Origin: Whitmania pigra
Lineage: Eukaryota > Annelida > Clitellata > Hirudinida > Haemopidae
Direction of reading: 5' to 3'
NCBI GenBank assembly: GCA_021613335.1
Contig: JAJTWR010000332.1
Location: 2,219,001-2,283,000, forward strand
DNA length: 64,000 nt
Position numbers and translations under genes: made by a program. The notes beneath the pieces were generated by a model. The model had not been told where the DNA came from and did not search any database. It worked only from the letters and a program-made list of their open reading frames with translations. Within the stretch, counting starts at the first letter, position 1. Each line of letters starts with the position of its first letter. This document shows, piece after piece, positions 1 through 12,500 of this stretch.

Positions 1-1196
1 CCCCGGTAAAAGCTGAAGTGATGTCCCTGTAAATGTTCAGAATGTGTGTTGGGATAGCAGCGAAGGAAATAGAAACATGACCCTTTTCCTCTCAAAAAAA
101 TGTGCCGGAAGGATCCATCAATCTTGACAAAGCCGGCAAGAGTGTACTTAAGCCCATTTCCCAGCTCAAGCGGTAGTCCGGAGTCCGGTTGTTTGTCAGA
201 ATCTTATCAGTTATATCAAAGGTGTTTAATCAAATAAATAAATCGAGTGATAATGTGTATTCAAAACAGGATAAGACTTTTACCAAATGGTAAAGAGACA
301 ATAGTGTTTCTTAATTATAACTTTAGAGCAGTATGCATTCCATTTTTATGTCTAATTAGATGTTTGTATTAAATCAAATTACAATATTTTGAACAGGGTC
401 GTAATTTTGGGGGGAACAGGGGACAACGACCTGAAGCAAATAAAGGTCGTCTCCTAAAGTTGTTCGAGAGTTTTTCCCCCTTGGGAAAAGTTGAAGTGAC
501 GTCCCTGCTTTTGAACTCCGATGTACAATGTAAGTTCTTATTTTTTTTTTAATGTTTAAATTTCTCGTACATGATTTACGACATTAACCAGTCAGATAAT
601 ATTGGTGGCTCGTATGCATTCTTATGTCTCAGAGGCTTTGACATTGAAAAGGTCTCTCTAACCAGGAGAATGAAGGCGAAACAGAATCGAATCCTTAACT
701 ATACGGGGCATCAACATAACTAACACATCATTAGCATAGACAGCCTCAGAGTCAAACATGTTTAATAACGTCGTCTGAGAGATGTCGATTCGTAGACTGT
801 TGAGCATTAGGAAAATTATAGCAATAAAAATTCAACGGAAACTCGCAATTCAACTTTGGAAAAGCCTCTACTACCGGGTACTAAGTGAATACTATCATTA
901 ATTTTGAATGCTATAATTAATTACTAATAATTTTAATTAAAAACGTAAGATTGATTATTTAAAAGAAATATTTTAACATTTATTGTGCGTCGTGTTTTGT
1001 CACAATATGTTCTGTAGGTCTATGGGCATTTTGATCGTTTCCAAAATATTGCTTTTTTGAGTAATTTTTATGTTGGTGTCGATGTAACACTAGAGTTTTG
1101 AAGCGATATTGAATATTATTTTAAATTGGGTTGTTAATTTTGGCATGCATAGGGCACACAAAATTGGTTGTTTTGACTATACAGCTACATTATGAA
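1..1196. other. Non-coding left edge with a short direct repeat and a retroposon tail
   Basis: No coding exon is recognised. The first ~29 bases and bases 480-509 share a motif (aaaagYtgaagtgaYgtccctg), so the segment is probably bounded by two copies of a dispersed repeat. Bases 421-455 hold a small imperfect hairpin (acaacgacct ... aggtcgtctc). Bases 220-238 (taatcaaataaataaat) match the 3' tail of the retroposon copies near 27760 and 44690. Any 5' UTR or promoter of the gene starting at 1197 would lie here, but nothing decides where. Confidence 0.4.
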
Positions 1197-2963
1197 ATGA
1201 GTTTCAATCGAATTGACATACACTCTTTGGTGGCCTTTCTCGAAAAAGAGCTACAGTCTAGGGATGCCAGAATATCTGAACTAAAAGTAAATTTCAAGTA
1301 TTTTATTTTTATGTAATTGTTAAACAGGTTATTGTATAGTCAAATTTGTTTGAACTTAAGTCAGAAAAGTCATTGGAGCAGCTGTGTAATTCCAAATACA
1401 ATCAGCTGGGCTTTTGTGACACAGACAACAATGGAAAAGGGAGAGACAAAAGTGTGGGAATAAAAACTGATCCAATAATTCAGCTTGAAGATCTTATTGC
1501 CACACAACACAAGGCTCAATCTAAACTGAAGGAACAGATCAAATTACTCTTGGAAAAGCATGGCCTGGTATTTTAGGAGTCTTAAATAATAATCATAATT
1601 GATAGTTTATGCATAGATGCTAGCAATTCTAGTTTTATTTTGACATTTCTGACAGGTCAGCACTGAAATAGAATCGAAGAGGATAGCACATGAAAATGCC
1701 ATTGAAATAAATGCTAAAGCTGCCATTTTCCTCATGCAAGAAAGGGAACAGCTTATCAAAGAGGTTAATAGAATGTTCTTGTTGTATTTCTTGTATGCAA
1801 CTTAAATAACGTTATTGTAGTAACAAATGGTCTTGCTTAAAGAGGCTATTTGCGTTTTATTTTGCAAGCTTCACGAAATGAAACTCAAAAGAGAACAACT
1901 TGAGGCAGACCCAAGGAAACTTGGAGAAAAGATCCAACATCCGAAGAGACACAAGACGGTGGTGGACAAATTGGTGAAGCGAAGGAAGGAAATACAAGAA
2001 GAGCTGAGGACAGATTGTCAAAAATGTGTTCAGCTGGAAAGCTTGGTAGAAGAAGCCAAAAATAGAGTGCTAAATCTTGAAATTAGATTAAAAAGCACTA
2101 AAAAAGAAATCTCAACAGCAATTGACAACATTTCACGACCTTTTTACGAACAAGTCACGGCAACAACGACTGAATTTGCAACGTTAAAGTCCAAAATCGA
2201 CAACATTACATCATTGAATGATCAACTTAGAATTAAAATCAAGCATCTCAATGAGGAAGAGGAGAACTGCAAAAATAAAACTAATGTCCACAGCTTAAAA
2301 GTTATGAATGGTTCAGATGAAAATTATAATTTGGATTCATGTCTCAGTGTTTCTCCAAACTTTCACAATTCTATTCTTGACACTTTTGATTCAACCATAA
2401 AGATGCTTGAGAAGGAGATAGAGAGTTCAAATCTTCTTAGGCAACCGAACAAGAAACACATGAACACTCCTTCAAAATTCAGGATTTCTGCTCCTCACCC
2501 CACTCCAAATAGAACTCCCATCAATCTTACAAATCACAGAATCTCTCAGAAAATCACCAACTTTGAATCTCTGATGAACTCCAACAATGCGATGGGGCAG
2601 ACAGAGCGACCAAAATCTTCAAATTCTTCGTTGAATTTCATCCACTCCAATTCAGTTGGAAGCTCCAAATTAAATTTAAACCTACCTGCAGCAGTTACAT
2701 CCAATATTGTTACCTTTAATGATAGAGCATCTTCTACGATCAACCCTCCTGTAATGCAATCCAAAGTTCCCGCTGCACGGCCGTCGTCGTTATCTTCATC
2801 GCCTGTGGGCAAAAGGCTGCCCTTGTCGCCAACAAGCAGGGGCAAACATCCACCCCCACTTCCCAATAAGCCTCAGGTCATTGGCTCAAAAAGTTCCCAG
2901 CCCCAAGCCAATGTTGTGCCAACAGTTAAGCATCTCATAATGCCTTCCAAGATGTTGTCATGA
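1197..2963 (+). CDS. Coiled-coil protein with Ser/Pro-rich C-terminal tail, family not recognised (4 exons)
   Basis: Proposed exons are 1197-1286, 1340-1567, 1656-1763 and 1869-2963. All introns are 53-105 bp, GT..AG, phase 0, giving about 506 residues. Residues 1-~270 are rich in Glu, Lys, Leu and Gln in heptad-like order, which suggests long coiled coils. The rest is Ser/Pro/Asn-rich with a proline cluster HPPPLPNKPQ near the C terminus, a plausible SH3-domain ligand. No signal peptide or membrane segment is seen. ATG 1197 is the first Met in the first coiled-coil exon; an upstream exon cannot be excluded. The four exons share one frame across three introns, which makes a spurious gene unlikely. 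I do not recognise the family. A cytoskeletal, centrosomal or adaptor role would be a guess. Confidence 0.72.
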
Positions 2964-4959
2964 AATTCTTCATTAAGATCATTGTTTTAATTGTGTTGTT
3001 GGATAGTTCTTTGTAAGTTGCTGTATGTTTTCATTTGGTAGCTGATCCTTTATTTGCTGCATCTTATGATGTCTCATTTATTGATTAGATAAAGAGGTTA
3101 TGTTAAAGAGGAGATGATTAAAATTTTTTTTTGCATTGTCTACAGGGTGTCAGTGCAGATTGACATGTTCAATAAGTGCCAAAAAAAGTATGAATGTTTT
3201 GAATTGTAGTGCATGAACTTTGGATGATCTCATGCCAATAGCTTTTGTTGGTTTGGTCAACATGATACATTTGAGGGGTTTGCATGCATTCAGTTTGCAT
3301 GGTGTTTTGTATTAATGCATTTTGAATATTTTTATAGTTATATAATATAACTTTTATTTTAATATTTGTTACTGTTGCTAATATGTAAAAGTTTGACTTT
3401 CCTTCACCTTTGCGGTCTAGGTTCTGGGTACTAAGTTGGAGCCGATTATTACAAAGTTTTTAATGTAATTTCATTGATCATGGAGAGAACTCGTGTGTGG
3501 CATTGGCAGCTTTTATGTGTTTTTGATGAACGAATCACTTCAATACCTTTCGACTGGCTTGCATACTTAAACAAGTCCATGACTGATTTATTTAAATCAA
3601 TTATTGTTGCCTTAGAAGCAGCACAGTTAAATGGCTTTGTTTTTAAAGTCTTGTAATTATTAAGTGCTTTCTGTATAAGATTATTTCAGTATTTGACTTG
3701 TTAGTAATCTTATGAATAGCAATTCATGGCAAAGCTTCAATTCTGACATTAAAGACGTCCACAAATAAATGTTAGTGTCCGTTGTGGTTCATTTTCACCT
3801 TGGTTTTCGTTTGTACTTTCCTCACCAACATCATTTCCCAATGAGGTTGTGATTTTATATTCCTTGCAATAATTTTCATTCTGTTCAAGCGTATTAGGTA
3901 ATAATTATTGAGTAAATTAATGAATTGTCCCTCATTATGGCTGACCGCCATTGACCATTAATACTTCATTTCTCTAAGGAGCATTTGACGCATTTTACAT
4001 TACAATTACTCAAAAGTTTGCAAAGTTCACTCAAGTTGTGGTTTGATTTAGAGTATCCCATTTGTACTAAACTCATAACTTGTCTTTATTATTTAATGTT
4101 TTATCTTTGTGGAATAACGAAATTGGAGTATCTCATGGAATAGATAATCATTTGATAATCATTTGATTGCCAGCTGCTGCAACCTATTAACTGGAAAACA
4201 ACTGAATGTACAGGGTTTCAAATTTGAAATTTTGACGAAATTCTGTTTGTATTTTCTTGTTCTTTGATAGTATTTTATTTGTGAAATTAGTTTTTATTTT
4301 TAATTTTTTTTAATTTTGCTGATTTTTTTCAATTAATTATAACTTATTTTATGACTCCAAGGAAAACTATCTGCTGATCTTTTATGAATTTTCATCATTG
4401 TTTTTGACCAGAACTGATCAATTGTCTGAATTATTTTATGATGAGACTTACTGGCAGCAAGCAATAATTCAATACTAAGTTAATTTTACTCATGCCTTTC
4501 TCACTGCTTAGATGAGTAATAGAACTTTATTAATTGATTAATTGTACTCTTCCAAGAATAGTTCATTGATTTCAGGTCTTGTGTTTCTGTGCTTTGAGAT
4601 ATTGGTCTGTAGCAAGTAACTTCATTCATTTCTTTTCAGTTGCTTCTTCATATTTGATATGAACCTTATTTGACTTAGTACCTAAGGGTTTGCATGGGAA
4701 GCCATGCTAGTTCTTGGCCATATTTTAATGTTCCTCCTTCCTGTAAGCACTATCGAGTCACCAACTAGACGAATTATTGATGAGTAGTTACATAATGAAG
4801 GTTAAAGTTGTTAAAAGTCACATAGCAATGATGTTACGTTTAAGCGATGCTTAGAATAAGTGCATTTATTGTGTTGGCATCGCTCCTTAACTGCTGTGGA
4901 TCTATCGGTAAGCGAACGATAGAAACGATAGATTTTTAAAGCTTTTAAAAGAATAAACA
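2964..4959 (+). other. 3' UTR of the coiled-coil gene and intergenic DNA
   Basis: After the stop at 2961-2963 no further coding exon is recognisable. AATAAA at 3764-3769 is a candidate polyadenylation signal and would give a 3' UTR of about 0.8 kb. An open stretch at 3474-3656 has no family resemblance and lies inside that presumed UTR. The remainder to ~4960 is AT-rich unique-looking sequence. Confidence 0.4.
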
Positions 4960-5550
4960 CAATTAATTGTCAATCAAACATTTGCTCTTACAACGTCTTG
5001 ATAAACAACTGCTTATTGAACTGTAACGTATATAATTCAAGATTCACCTCATCCGCCTTTTGAAATTACTGTATTTGTAATTGGACATATGACAGCGGGA
5101 GTTTTCCCTGTAGAATAGCGGTTCTCGCCAGGGGTTGTCTGAATCACTGAGAATTTAATATTTTTAACGATATTTGTTTAAAGACGGGCAAAAAGGTTTT
5201 ATGTAATTTTAGCAAGGAAATAACAATATTTTATCAAATCTCATCGGCAAATATTATCCACATTTATTTATTAACGCATATGTCTTAAGTTTTATCATTT
5301 AAAGCAAATCTTGCAAGTATGTAATATGCATAAAAGGTTTAAAATATAAATTGTCTAATATTTAGAAGTGAAAGGCATGACAGTGACAATGATACATGAG
5401 TGAAAGGTAGCCCAATCAATTTTGTTGTTGGGGTCGCCGCAGCACGGCAAGTGCTGTCTGGGGTCGCGGCGTCAAAAAGGTTGAGAACCGCTGCTTTAGG
5501 ACGTTTCCTGTTTATGGTTGATGTTATGTAATTTTTGAAAGTACAATTGA
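4960..5550 (+). mobile_element. 5'-truncated LINE 3' end, interrupted by a hAT MITE
   Basis: The stretches 4965-5107 and 5502-5545 match, with point differences, the sequence at 38394-38580, which is the C-terminal coding end and 3' UTR of a LINE. Shared landmarks are the segment reading ..caaacatttRctctt.., the segment acgggagtttt, and gttatgtaatttttgaa near the end. The copy starts inside the last codons of ORF2, so it is 5'-truncated. The continuous copy at 38 kb lacks the 378-bp insert found here. Confidence 0.7.
5116..5493. mobile_element. hAT-type MITE (378 bp) inserted in a LINE 3' UTR
   Basis: The termini are inverted repeats (YAGCGGTTCTC... and ...GAGAACCGCTG), typical of Charlie-like hAT elements. 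The right end carries the familiar ggggtcgccgcagcacgg / ggggtcgcggcgtcaaaaaggttgagaaccgctg block. The flanks CTGTAGAA (5108-5115) and CTTTAGGA (5494-5501) are a decayed 8-bp target duplication. The paralogous LINE copy near 38540 shows the empty site CTTTAAAA. It has no coding capacity and depended on a transposase from elsewhere. Confidence 0.82.
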
Positions 5551-5649
5551 CTGATTGTATTAATCACATTCAGGACACTGACATATGCGAAATTTATATT
5601 TGTAAATAAACGCAGGTGTTAGAAGTGAAAAAAATAGAAACATTTAGGC

Positions 5650-6120
5650 TTAGTTTTCCAATTGGCTGCATTTTTCCAGGTCTAGGTCATGTTTCTTCAG
5701 AAATTCCATCAAGGCATTGAACATGCCATGAATGTCACAAAGCGTTCCACTAGACCATCTTTTTCCATGTATCTCAATACAAAGGTCCATGCGGGTTGCG
5801 TCGGGTTTAGAATCCAAAGAGATGGAGTAGTACTTCGATTTCTTAACTCGAGAAATGAATTCTCCGAGGACTTGTTCACCCATAAAACTGATAAGCCCTT
5901 CCATTATTGTAGATGACAGATAGTTTGTGTGTCCCTTGCCGCGATAGGCTTGAGTTTCGATATGCTGTGCAAGAAAGTCGTCGTATTGGGCGATGAGTTT
6001 AAGAATGCCCAAAATATTTCCATTACTAGGTGATCCAACCAATTCGTAGTCACCTCTGAATGCTAAGCCACGCTCGGCAATAAATTTAATGACATTAACT
6101 ACCCATTTCAGCACTGACAA
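5650..6120 (-). pseudogene. hAT transposase fragment (ZMYM1-like, DUF4371 region)
   Basis: The minus strand is open for 156 codons and resembles the DUF4371 part of ZMYM1-like hAT transposases. Recognisable pieces in order are RGLAFRGDYE, GSPSNGNILGILKLIAQYD, FLAQHIE, GKGHTNYLSSTI and YYSISLDSKPDATRMD. The usual RNase-H-fold continuation after this point is shortened, and no C-terminal dimerisation domain follows, so it is a truncated relic. Expression is unlikely. Confidence 0.7.
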
Positions 6121-6214
6121 GGTGCAAACGAACTTCAGAGTAGGTTTCTATGGTATATAAGCAGGATACTTTTAAGAAATTTCATTTTTTTAGTTTAGTA
6201 TTGATAGTTTAGTG

Positions 6215-6345
6215 ATGGGTAGAGGTGAACCTTTGTAAGAAAATGAAAAGGAAAATATTGAGGCCTTCAGGAAAGTCAAATTATTCAAGATCGAGGATTG
6301 CTAAAGAGCTCAACAGGTCCATACCTGTTATTTCTAATTACATGG
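6215..6345 (+). pseudogene. Tc1/mariner transposase N-terminal relic
   Basis: Reading from ATG 6215 gives MGRGEPL, a stop, then EKENIEAFRK, a frameshift, and a segment matching the Tc1 helix-turn-helix start (IAKELNRSxPVISNY). Two stops and at least one frameshift disable it. The catalytic domain is absent. A better-preserved relative lies at 47990-50870 on the other strand. Confidence 0.55.
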
Positions 6346-7060
6346 CAAAAGATGTTTTGAAATAATAGAAAAGAAAGAGAACCTAATTTTATAATAAATA
6401 ACTTTTTGTGTAAAAAAAATGTACTTCCTATCTATTGGACTGAGTCTGCGTAGTACTTCAATCGATGCGCTAAACCAAATGCCAAGTTGAAACTTTTCAA
6501 TGGACGCATTTATCAAAGACTACTCGTTTTTAAAACGTAAAATACCCCCTTAATCCGGCACTGCTTCGGAGATTTATAAAGAAATCTGTCACTTGGAGGT
6601 TAGCCGGTACGCATCTCCCAAACTGGCCGAAAAACTTTATCATAAACCAACGTGGTTGCTTGCAATAGTGCTGATACTGGGAATGTTTAAAAAGTATTGA
6701 AGATGAAGAACCCTCGGGGGTTAAATAAATCCCTGTTTGCTGATACATAAATATTAAGTAATAAGTAGCCTAGAACCAGAGTTCGGCCAAATATAGATGC
6801 AGAAGTCATAATCTGTAATAATGAGATTATAAACTCTAAGTTATCTTAAATATGCAGCAATTTAACTTGCAATACTGAATAAAACAAATCATTAATGCAT
6901 CTTGGGATATAATTTTAATATAACTTAACTTTTAATTTAGCTTTTATGTGTTTTTATTAAATTCAGGAAACTTCTCGACATTTTGTTTCGTTTGTTTAGC
7001 ATACCAATATTATTTGTTAGCGCTTATTTAAAACAATACCTTATGGGAATATTATTATCC

Positions 7061-8973
7061 ATGCGCAAAAAAAATTCTTCTAAAGCTAATATTTCTTCAA
7101 ACACTAAGAAGAAGAAACAAATGAGTCAAAGCAGCATTTTGAAGTATTTTAAAAAGGAAAAAGAAAACAAGCCAGCAGTTAGTAACGACATTCCAAATCG
7201 ACATGCGGGTGCAGATGTAGTTGAAATTAAAGAGGATGACTCACGCGAAAATATCACCAATTACAATGTCCTGTTTTACCAAAACGAGCTCAAATCTGAA
7301 CCCCGTGGTATTTATCGTGATATTAAATTTTGTTTATTAAAAAAGGCATGATTTCATATTTGCTTTGTCATGTTTTTGGCTTTCCCTTTACTCATGTTTA
7401 CTCATCTCCTTATTTCAAATTCAATTTTTGATTCCATTTCCACCAATTTCTGACATTTTAATAGATGGCCTCTTAAGTGTTTGCTTTAATAATCATCATT
7501 TGTTATATATTTACGCATATTATAACTTGCAGGTGACTACATTGAAGAGATTTTGCAAAATTGGTATGGAAACTACAGTCTGTTGGAAAAGCACCATGGT
7601 TACATACAATGGTTGACTTTTGCAAATCTTTATCTGATGTCAAATAGATAAGCCATGGCTTGGATCTAGTTATCTATCATAAGCTAGCCACTGATTTCTA
7701 GTTTTGCTAAATTCTCTAGCAAATGTTGGTGTAAAAATTGTTTCTGGAAAACGGAGGCAGTCTTGGTTAGTCTAGGCTCCTCCCGCAGGTTCACTTGGCA
7801 TTTCTGTGTAAAATCAAGTGTTTGAGTCGGTTAACCATGCTTTGGCCAAAACATCTTTTGTGTGTTGAATGTTAAATATATACTTATGAATACTTGTAAA
7901 TTTCATTTGGCCAGAATTTTAAACTTGATGTATGTGTTGCATGTTTAAGATTCATAAAAATGAAATATTCGAACAAAAGTTATACAATATCTGAAGTTCT
8001 GCTTGGAAAACATTGGATTAAGTCTTTAGTGATTGTTGTAATTATTTTTAGGCTGTTTCCAACAAAAGAATGTGGTAGGAATCAACATGCAAAACCATTA
8101 AATAAAGAAGAAATTGTTGTAAGTTTCTTGAAATTGCTAAAACCATCCACAAAATTTGAACAGATAGTTATGTTGGTTCTGGGCATTTATCTACATCTTA
8201 ATAGTTAAATAGTAGTGGCAATATTAACTGCAACACTTAGGTTTGCTCTTGTCTTGTTGTAGTTCTTGTCATATTTTGATATAAGAAAACCATTAACGAT
8301 TGCAGTGTGATAATTTGATTGTTTATGTTAACTTGTTTGTCTTCTTTTTGTCCTCGATTTTGATGACATTTAATATTATGCATTTGTTTTGATCTGGTGA
8401 GGTGTTTGCTGGCAATTAATTGACTGATTGCAGTCATTATTGTCGGAATAATAGTTGTTGTTACAGAAAGCTTAGAAAATCATTTTATGAATTCTCCTTA
8501 AGCTGGCTGACTTTATTTTCAGGTGATATCAAATTCAGATGCTTTGAAAAACAGGCTGCTGAGGGCCTATGAGATGATGTTAGATTTTTATGGCTTCACC
8601 GTGGTTAATGACCGCACTGGGGAGGTGGCACCAAACAAGCTTCACTCAAAGAGAGTCTCCCATCTGAAAACGTACGCTGCTTAATTCTCCAGGACGCATC
8701 GATAGTAATTAAACCTTCTAAATTGTTAGGTCACGGCACAACCATCTGAGAATAACCCGAATACTTTCAAGTCTCAATTTGCTGGGTCTGGAATGCTTCA
8801 CTTATCCATTCTTGAGAGAACTCATCCATCTTACATTTGGGAAGGATGCACCACTCGGAAGTTGTCAACATTCTTGTCTTCATTTTTGGCTGCCAACTGT
8901 TTCTAAGCCAACAGAGAGGCACAAATTTGAGAAGCTTGTCATTTCTTTAAAGAAGGAAATTGAGGACACATAA
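7061..8973 (+). CDS. OGFr-domain protein (opioid growth factor receptor-like), 5 exons, with PIP-box-like motif
   Basis: Exons are 7061-7316, 7533-7611, 8052-8118, 8523-8671 and 8730-8973, all GT..AG with consistent phases (1, 2, 0, 2), giving 264 residues. The OGFr conserved region runs through exons 1-5: NVLFYQNELKSEPRGIYRD, then NWYGNYxxLEKHHGYIQWLFP, AYEMMLDFYGF and RHNHLRITRILSSLNLLG, all hallmarks of OGFR/OGFRL1. The protein is shorter than vertebrate OGFR and lacks the repeat-rich tail. Residues 12-30 carry a lysine cluster (KKKK) and QSSILKYF, a match to the PCNA-binding consensus Qxx(I/L/M)xx(F/Y)(F/Y). Start choice: ATG 7043, 7061 and 7121 are in frame; 7061 is chosen arbitrarily, and an upstream exon is possible. 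AATAAA at 9286-9291 is a candidate polyadenylation signal. Molecular function of the family is poorly defined; a nuclear role is inferred. Confidence 0.85.
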
Positions 8974-9502
8974 TAGCATATAATCGATGACCGGAATCCA
9001 CAAACCGCAAAACAATAGAAACTTGTTGATTGGGTTATTAACCTAAAAAGGATTTCCAAATTAGATAGAATGCATGTGTCACTTCTGGTAGTTTGGAGCA
9101 AGTCATTCTCTAAATAACTTAAATGAATTATTAATTCAAGCATCATCCAGCTTTTGTTTGGCCATTGTCATTTTAATTATGTAGTTTTGTTTTACAAATA
9201 ATTTTGATAATAATATCTTTTATTAATAATAATGTATTCAAACAACCAGTGTGATTTGTTAAATTATGAATCTGCTCGATTTCTGAATAAAAACAATTGT
9301 AGTCATTTTAGAAGTACCACTGTAATGATCCAATAACTCAGTTTAAGAATAAAACAATTACAACGACTTCGATTCAACAACATCATATTCCAGTTTGTGA
9401 GGTGTCACTCTTGGGTCCAGTCATCCATGCTGGTCACCACAGTCTCTGATATCAACTGCAGAATTGAATGCTACTGAACCGCCTGCTCTATCCTCAAAAA
9501 CA
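8974..9502. other. Shared 3' intergenic space between convergent genes
   Basis: These ~530 bases separate the stop codon of the OGFr-domain gene (+) from that of the DMTF1-like gene (-). AATAAA lies on the plus strand at 9286-9291, and TTTATT (AATAAA on the minus strand) at about 9219-9224. If both are used, the two 3' UTRs overlap by roughly 70 bases. No coding sequence is seen. Confidence 0.45.
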
Positions 9503-12500
9503 TCAGCATCTCACTTGGTTCTCGCACTCATCTTCGAGTAGCATAAAATCTCCATCCGTTTGGAAAATGGTGCCCGCATCGAACGTCGAGAAAGGAAGCG
9601 ACTGGTTGCAGATTGGATCGACTTCTGAAAATTCGGAGGGAGGGAACCTGCTGGTCAGATAACTGGTGTCGAAGTTCACTAAGTCCGCCTCTTCTGGGTG
9701 GTCCTGCACTAATTTCGGTTGGATGATGATGATATCTGATTCTGAAAAATCACAGTATTTGGTATTAATATTTGAAGAAAGTCACGTTTTAATATATTAA
9801 TATTTAGGCAGGAGAATTTATTTAAATAAAATAACATCTAAGTTCAATTATAAAGATTAGGTCAATGAGATTTCTCATTATATTATAAACTTAGCTTTAC
9901 TAGTTTTATTATATTTATTAGTTTTATTATTATCAAGATGACTAGCCAAAGAGATTTGAGTTGTTTTGGATCTCTAAATATTCGTTGTCACTTTCACTTG
10001 CCCGCGACGAAGACAGAACGGCCGAGAGGATCTCTGCAAAGGGACAGAAGTGTTGAAATTAATCCCACGTGGTGTCGTTTTATCGAGAGACGGTTCCTAA
10101 AACAAATGAACAACCTTTGAACGACAGACAGTTGTAATTATTAATCTTCCTCTTCATGAACCACCACTTGCACCTCAACCACTGCGGAGATCGGACACTG
10201 AAATGTTATTATATCATACAATATCTTTGCCTTTGTATTTAGCCGATTTTTTGAGTGCATTATGTATCCGGATTGGAAGTGAAGGCACTTCTTAATCGAT
10301 CCACCATTTATTTAGCACCCCTACCTGAGGGTACTCCCTGGCTGTGACTTATTGACCGTTGCTTTCACCACTATTCACAGGCACGCAACCCTCTGAGCCA
10401 ACCAGCACAACATCATCATCACCAAATAAAGTCATGCTGTATTTGCGGTAATGATAAAACATTCATAAATCAAAACTTATTTTTATGCCAAGACAACATC
10501 TACATTTCCAGATAAGCCTAAAACTTGCCATGAAAGTTGGCTCAACAGGTTGCCTTCTTGCATTCAACAATAAGGGCAACAGTCATGAGGTGTCGCGTTC
10601 TCAACCCAGGGAACACACTCAGATAGTGGAAAATGATAGAGCCACGCTAAAAGTGTCTTCACCCCCGATTTAGGTTCACAGAGCACTCAAACAACTGGCT
10701 AAATGGCGCAACAATTTCACCCGAGAGGTTAAATATCTCTAAACATGAGCAATATAAAATATACTACTACTAATAATAAAAACAATAAATTAATCTTGGT
10801 GAAACAATCATGAATTTTTGATAAACAACTGATCCTCACCTGGGCCAATCCTGTGACAACTTGACCCAATCAACGTCGACTTCATCTTTGGTATCCAATT
10901 GTGACAGCCTTAAGAAGCAAACAAGTTTCAATCAACAAGCGATTATTACCACCCCAAATATGTGATCATTACGTCCTATCACTACTTATTATTACATAAT
11001 CTTTAATGTTGCTTTACATCAGTGATTCACTCAAACACGAAGCTAATGTTATTATTTGTTCACAGACCCAAGGCCATTTTATAAAAACAAGATAATTGCC
11101 AATTAATTTGACATTTCACCTGAATACTAAATATCTCTAAAAATAAACAACATAAAATATAACAATAATAATAATAATAATAATAAAAATAATCTTGAAT
11201 TTTTGATAAAGATATTACGTAAAATAAAAAGTGTTCTTCGTTAATTAACTATAATTTATTCTTTAGTTTAGTGATGACGACATACCTGTACAAGAGGAGT
11301 TTGTCGTCATTGGACGTCCAAGCAACACCTCCTTTTTGTTTCCAGTTGAGATAATTCAACCACTTCGTTCGACACTGCTTCTCGTTTCTGGTGCCCACGT
11401 GTTGCGACACCACGGACCAAGAGAGACCGCTGGTGATGTCTTCGCCTGTGCAGTGTTTATTATTATCATTATTGTTGCTATTACCAATGTCAACATTTAT
11501 TATTATTGTCAATTACAATTATTGCTATTAGGTGATGTCCTTGCCTCTGCCATGTTTATTATTATTATCATAACCATTGTTATTATTATTGTCAATACAA
11601 TTATTATTACTGGGTAATGTCTTTGCCTGCTCACAACAAGTTTCATTCTACGACGTTAAGCATGAGAAATGAGATCTCGTTGAAGGATTGAAATACTACA
11701 ATCAATGTGGCCAGTTAAATTTCAAAATATAATATAAATTTAAACAACCATGTATTTTGTGATTTCCTAATATTTATGCAACTTAAATGAACAAATAATT
11801 AACTCAGACAAATAGTTAACTCAAACAAATAATTAACTCAAACCACAAACCTGGCGAAGCACAGGACAATTTGTAAACAATTTCACAAAGTTTTTCCTCT
11901 TCTTCTGGTTCCCACTTGCCTGTGTAAAATTTATTTACAAAAGCTTTTATAAAATTCAAGCAACTCATTAATATTCATGATTTACTCAAGGAATTATTTT
12001 TAGTCCTTCATTAAAGAATAAATATTGACACTGCTTAAATGAGGCCTGTCGAAACATTGTAATCTTGTTTTTCATCATTTAATTCAAAGTTTACTAAAAA
12101 TAACAACAGCAATAAATAATTATATTACAATCGTAAGAATTCAACGATTACAAATGAGTTTTTACCAAATTTGTATTTGTTCTTGAGCAGACGACACCTG
12201 TCTTTGACCGACGAAGCACTTCGGCCGATGGCATGACCGATGCTCGCCCAATCGCAACCGTACTTTTTCTGGAGCCTGACGTAGAAAGCATTAAGTTCTC
12301 ACTTCTACGGCATTAGCAACTAACGAGGATGTAAGAACATCTTAAGGATAATGAAAAGCAGGTTCATAATATCATCGAGACAATCGATAAAACGTAAGAT
12401 GTGAAACAAGAAACTTAGCACGGACTCCTTGAGCTTCCCGAGTTCGTCCGGAGTGTACTTGCCGACGTAGTTCTTCTTGTCGTACATTCGAACGACTCTC

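Noticed and set aside
2546..2866. Minus-strand open frame opposite the coiled-coil gene
   Set aside because: It mirrors the codon bias of the plus-strand exon and has no family resemblance.
3474..3656. Small plus-strand frame after the coiled-coil gene
   Set aside because: No homology, and it lies within the presumed 3' UTR before the AATAAA at 3764.
11249..11617. Plus-strand frame across the DMTF1-like exon 7 and downstream ATT units
   Set aside because: The minus strand carries the conserved Myb motif; the plus frame runs into simple repeats.
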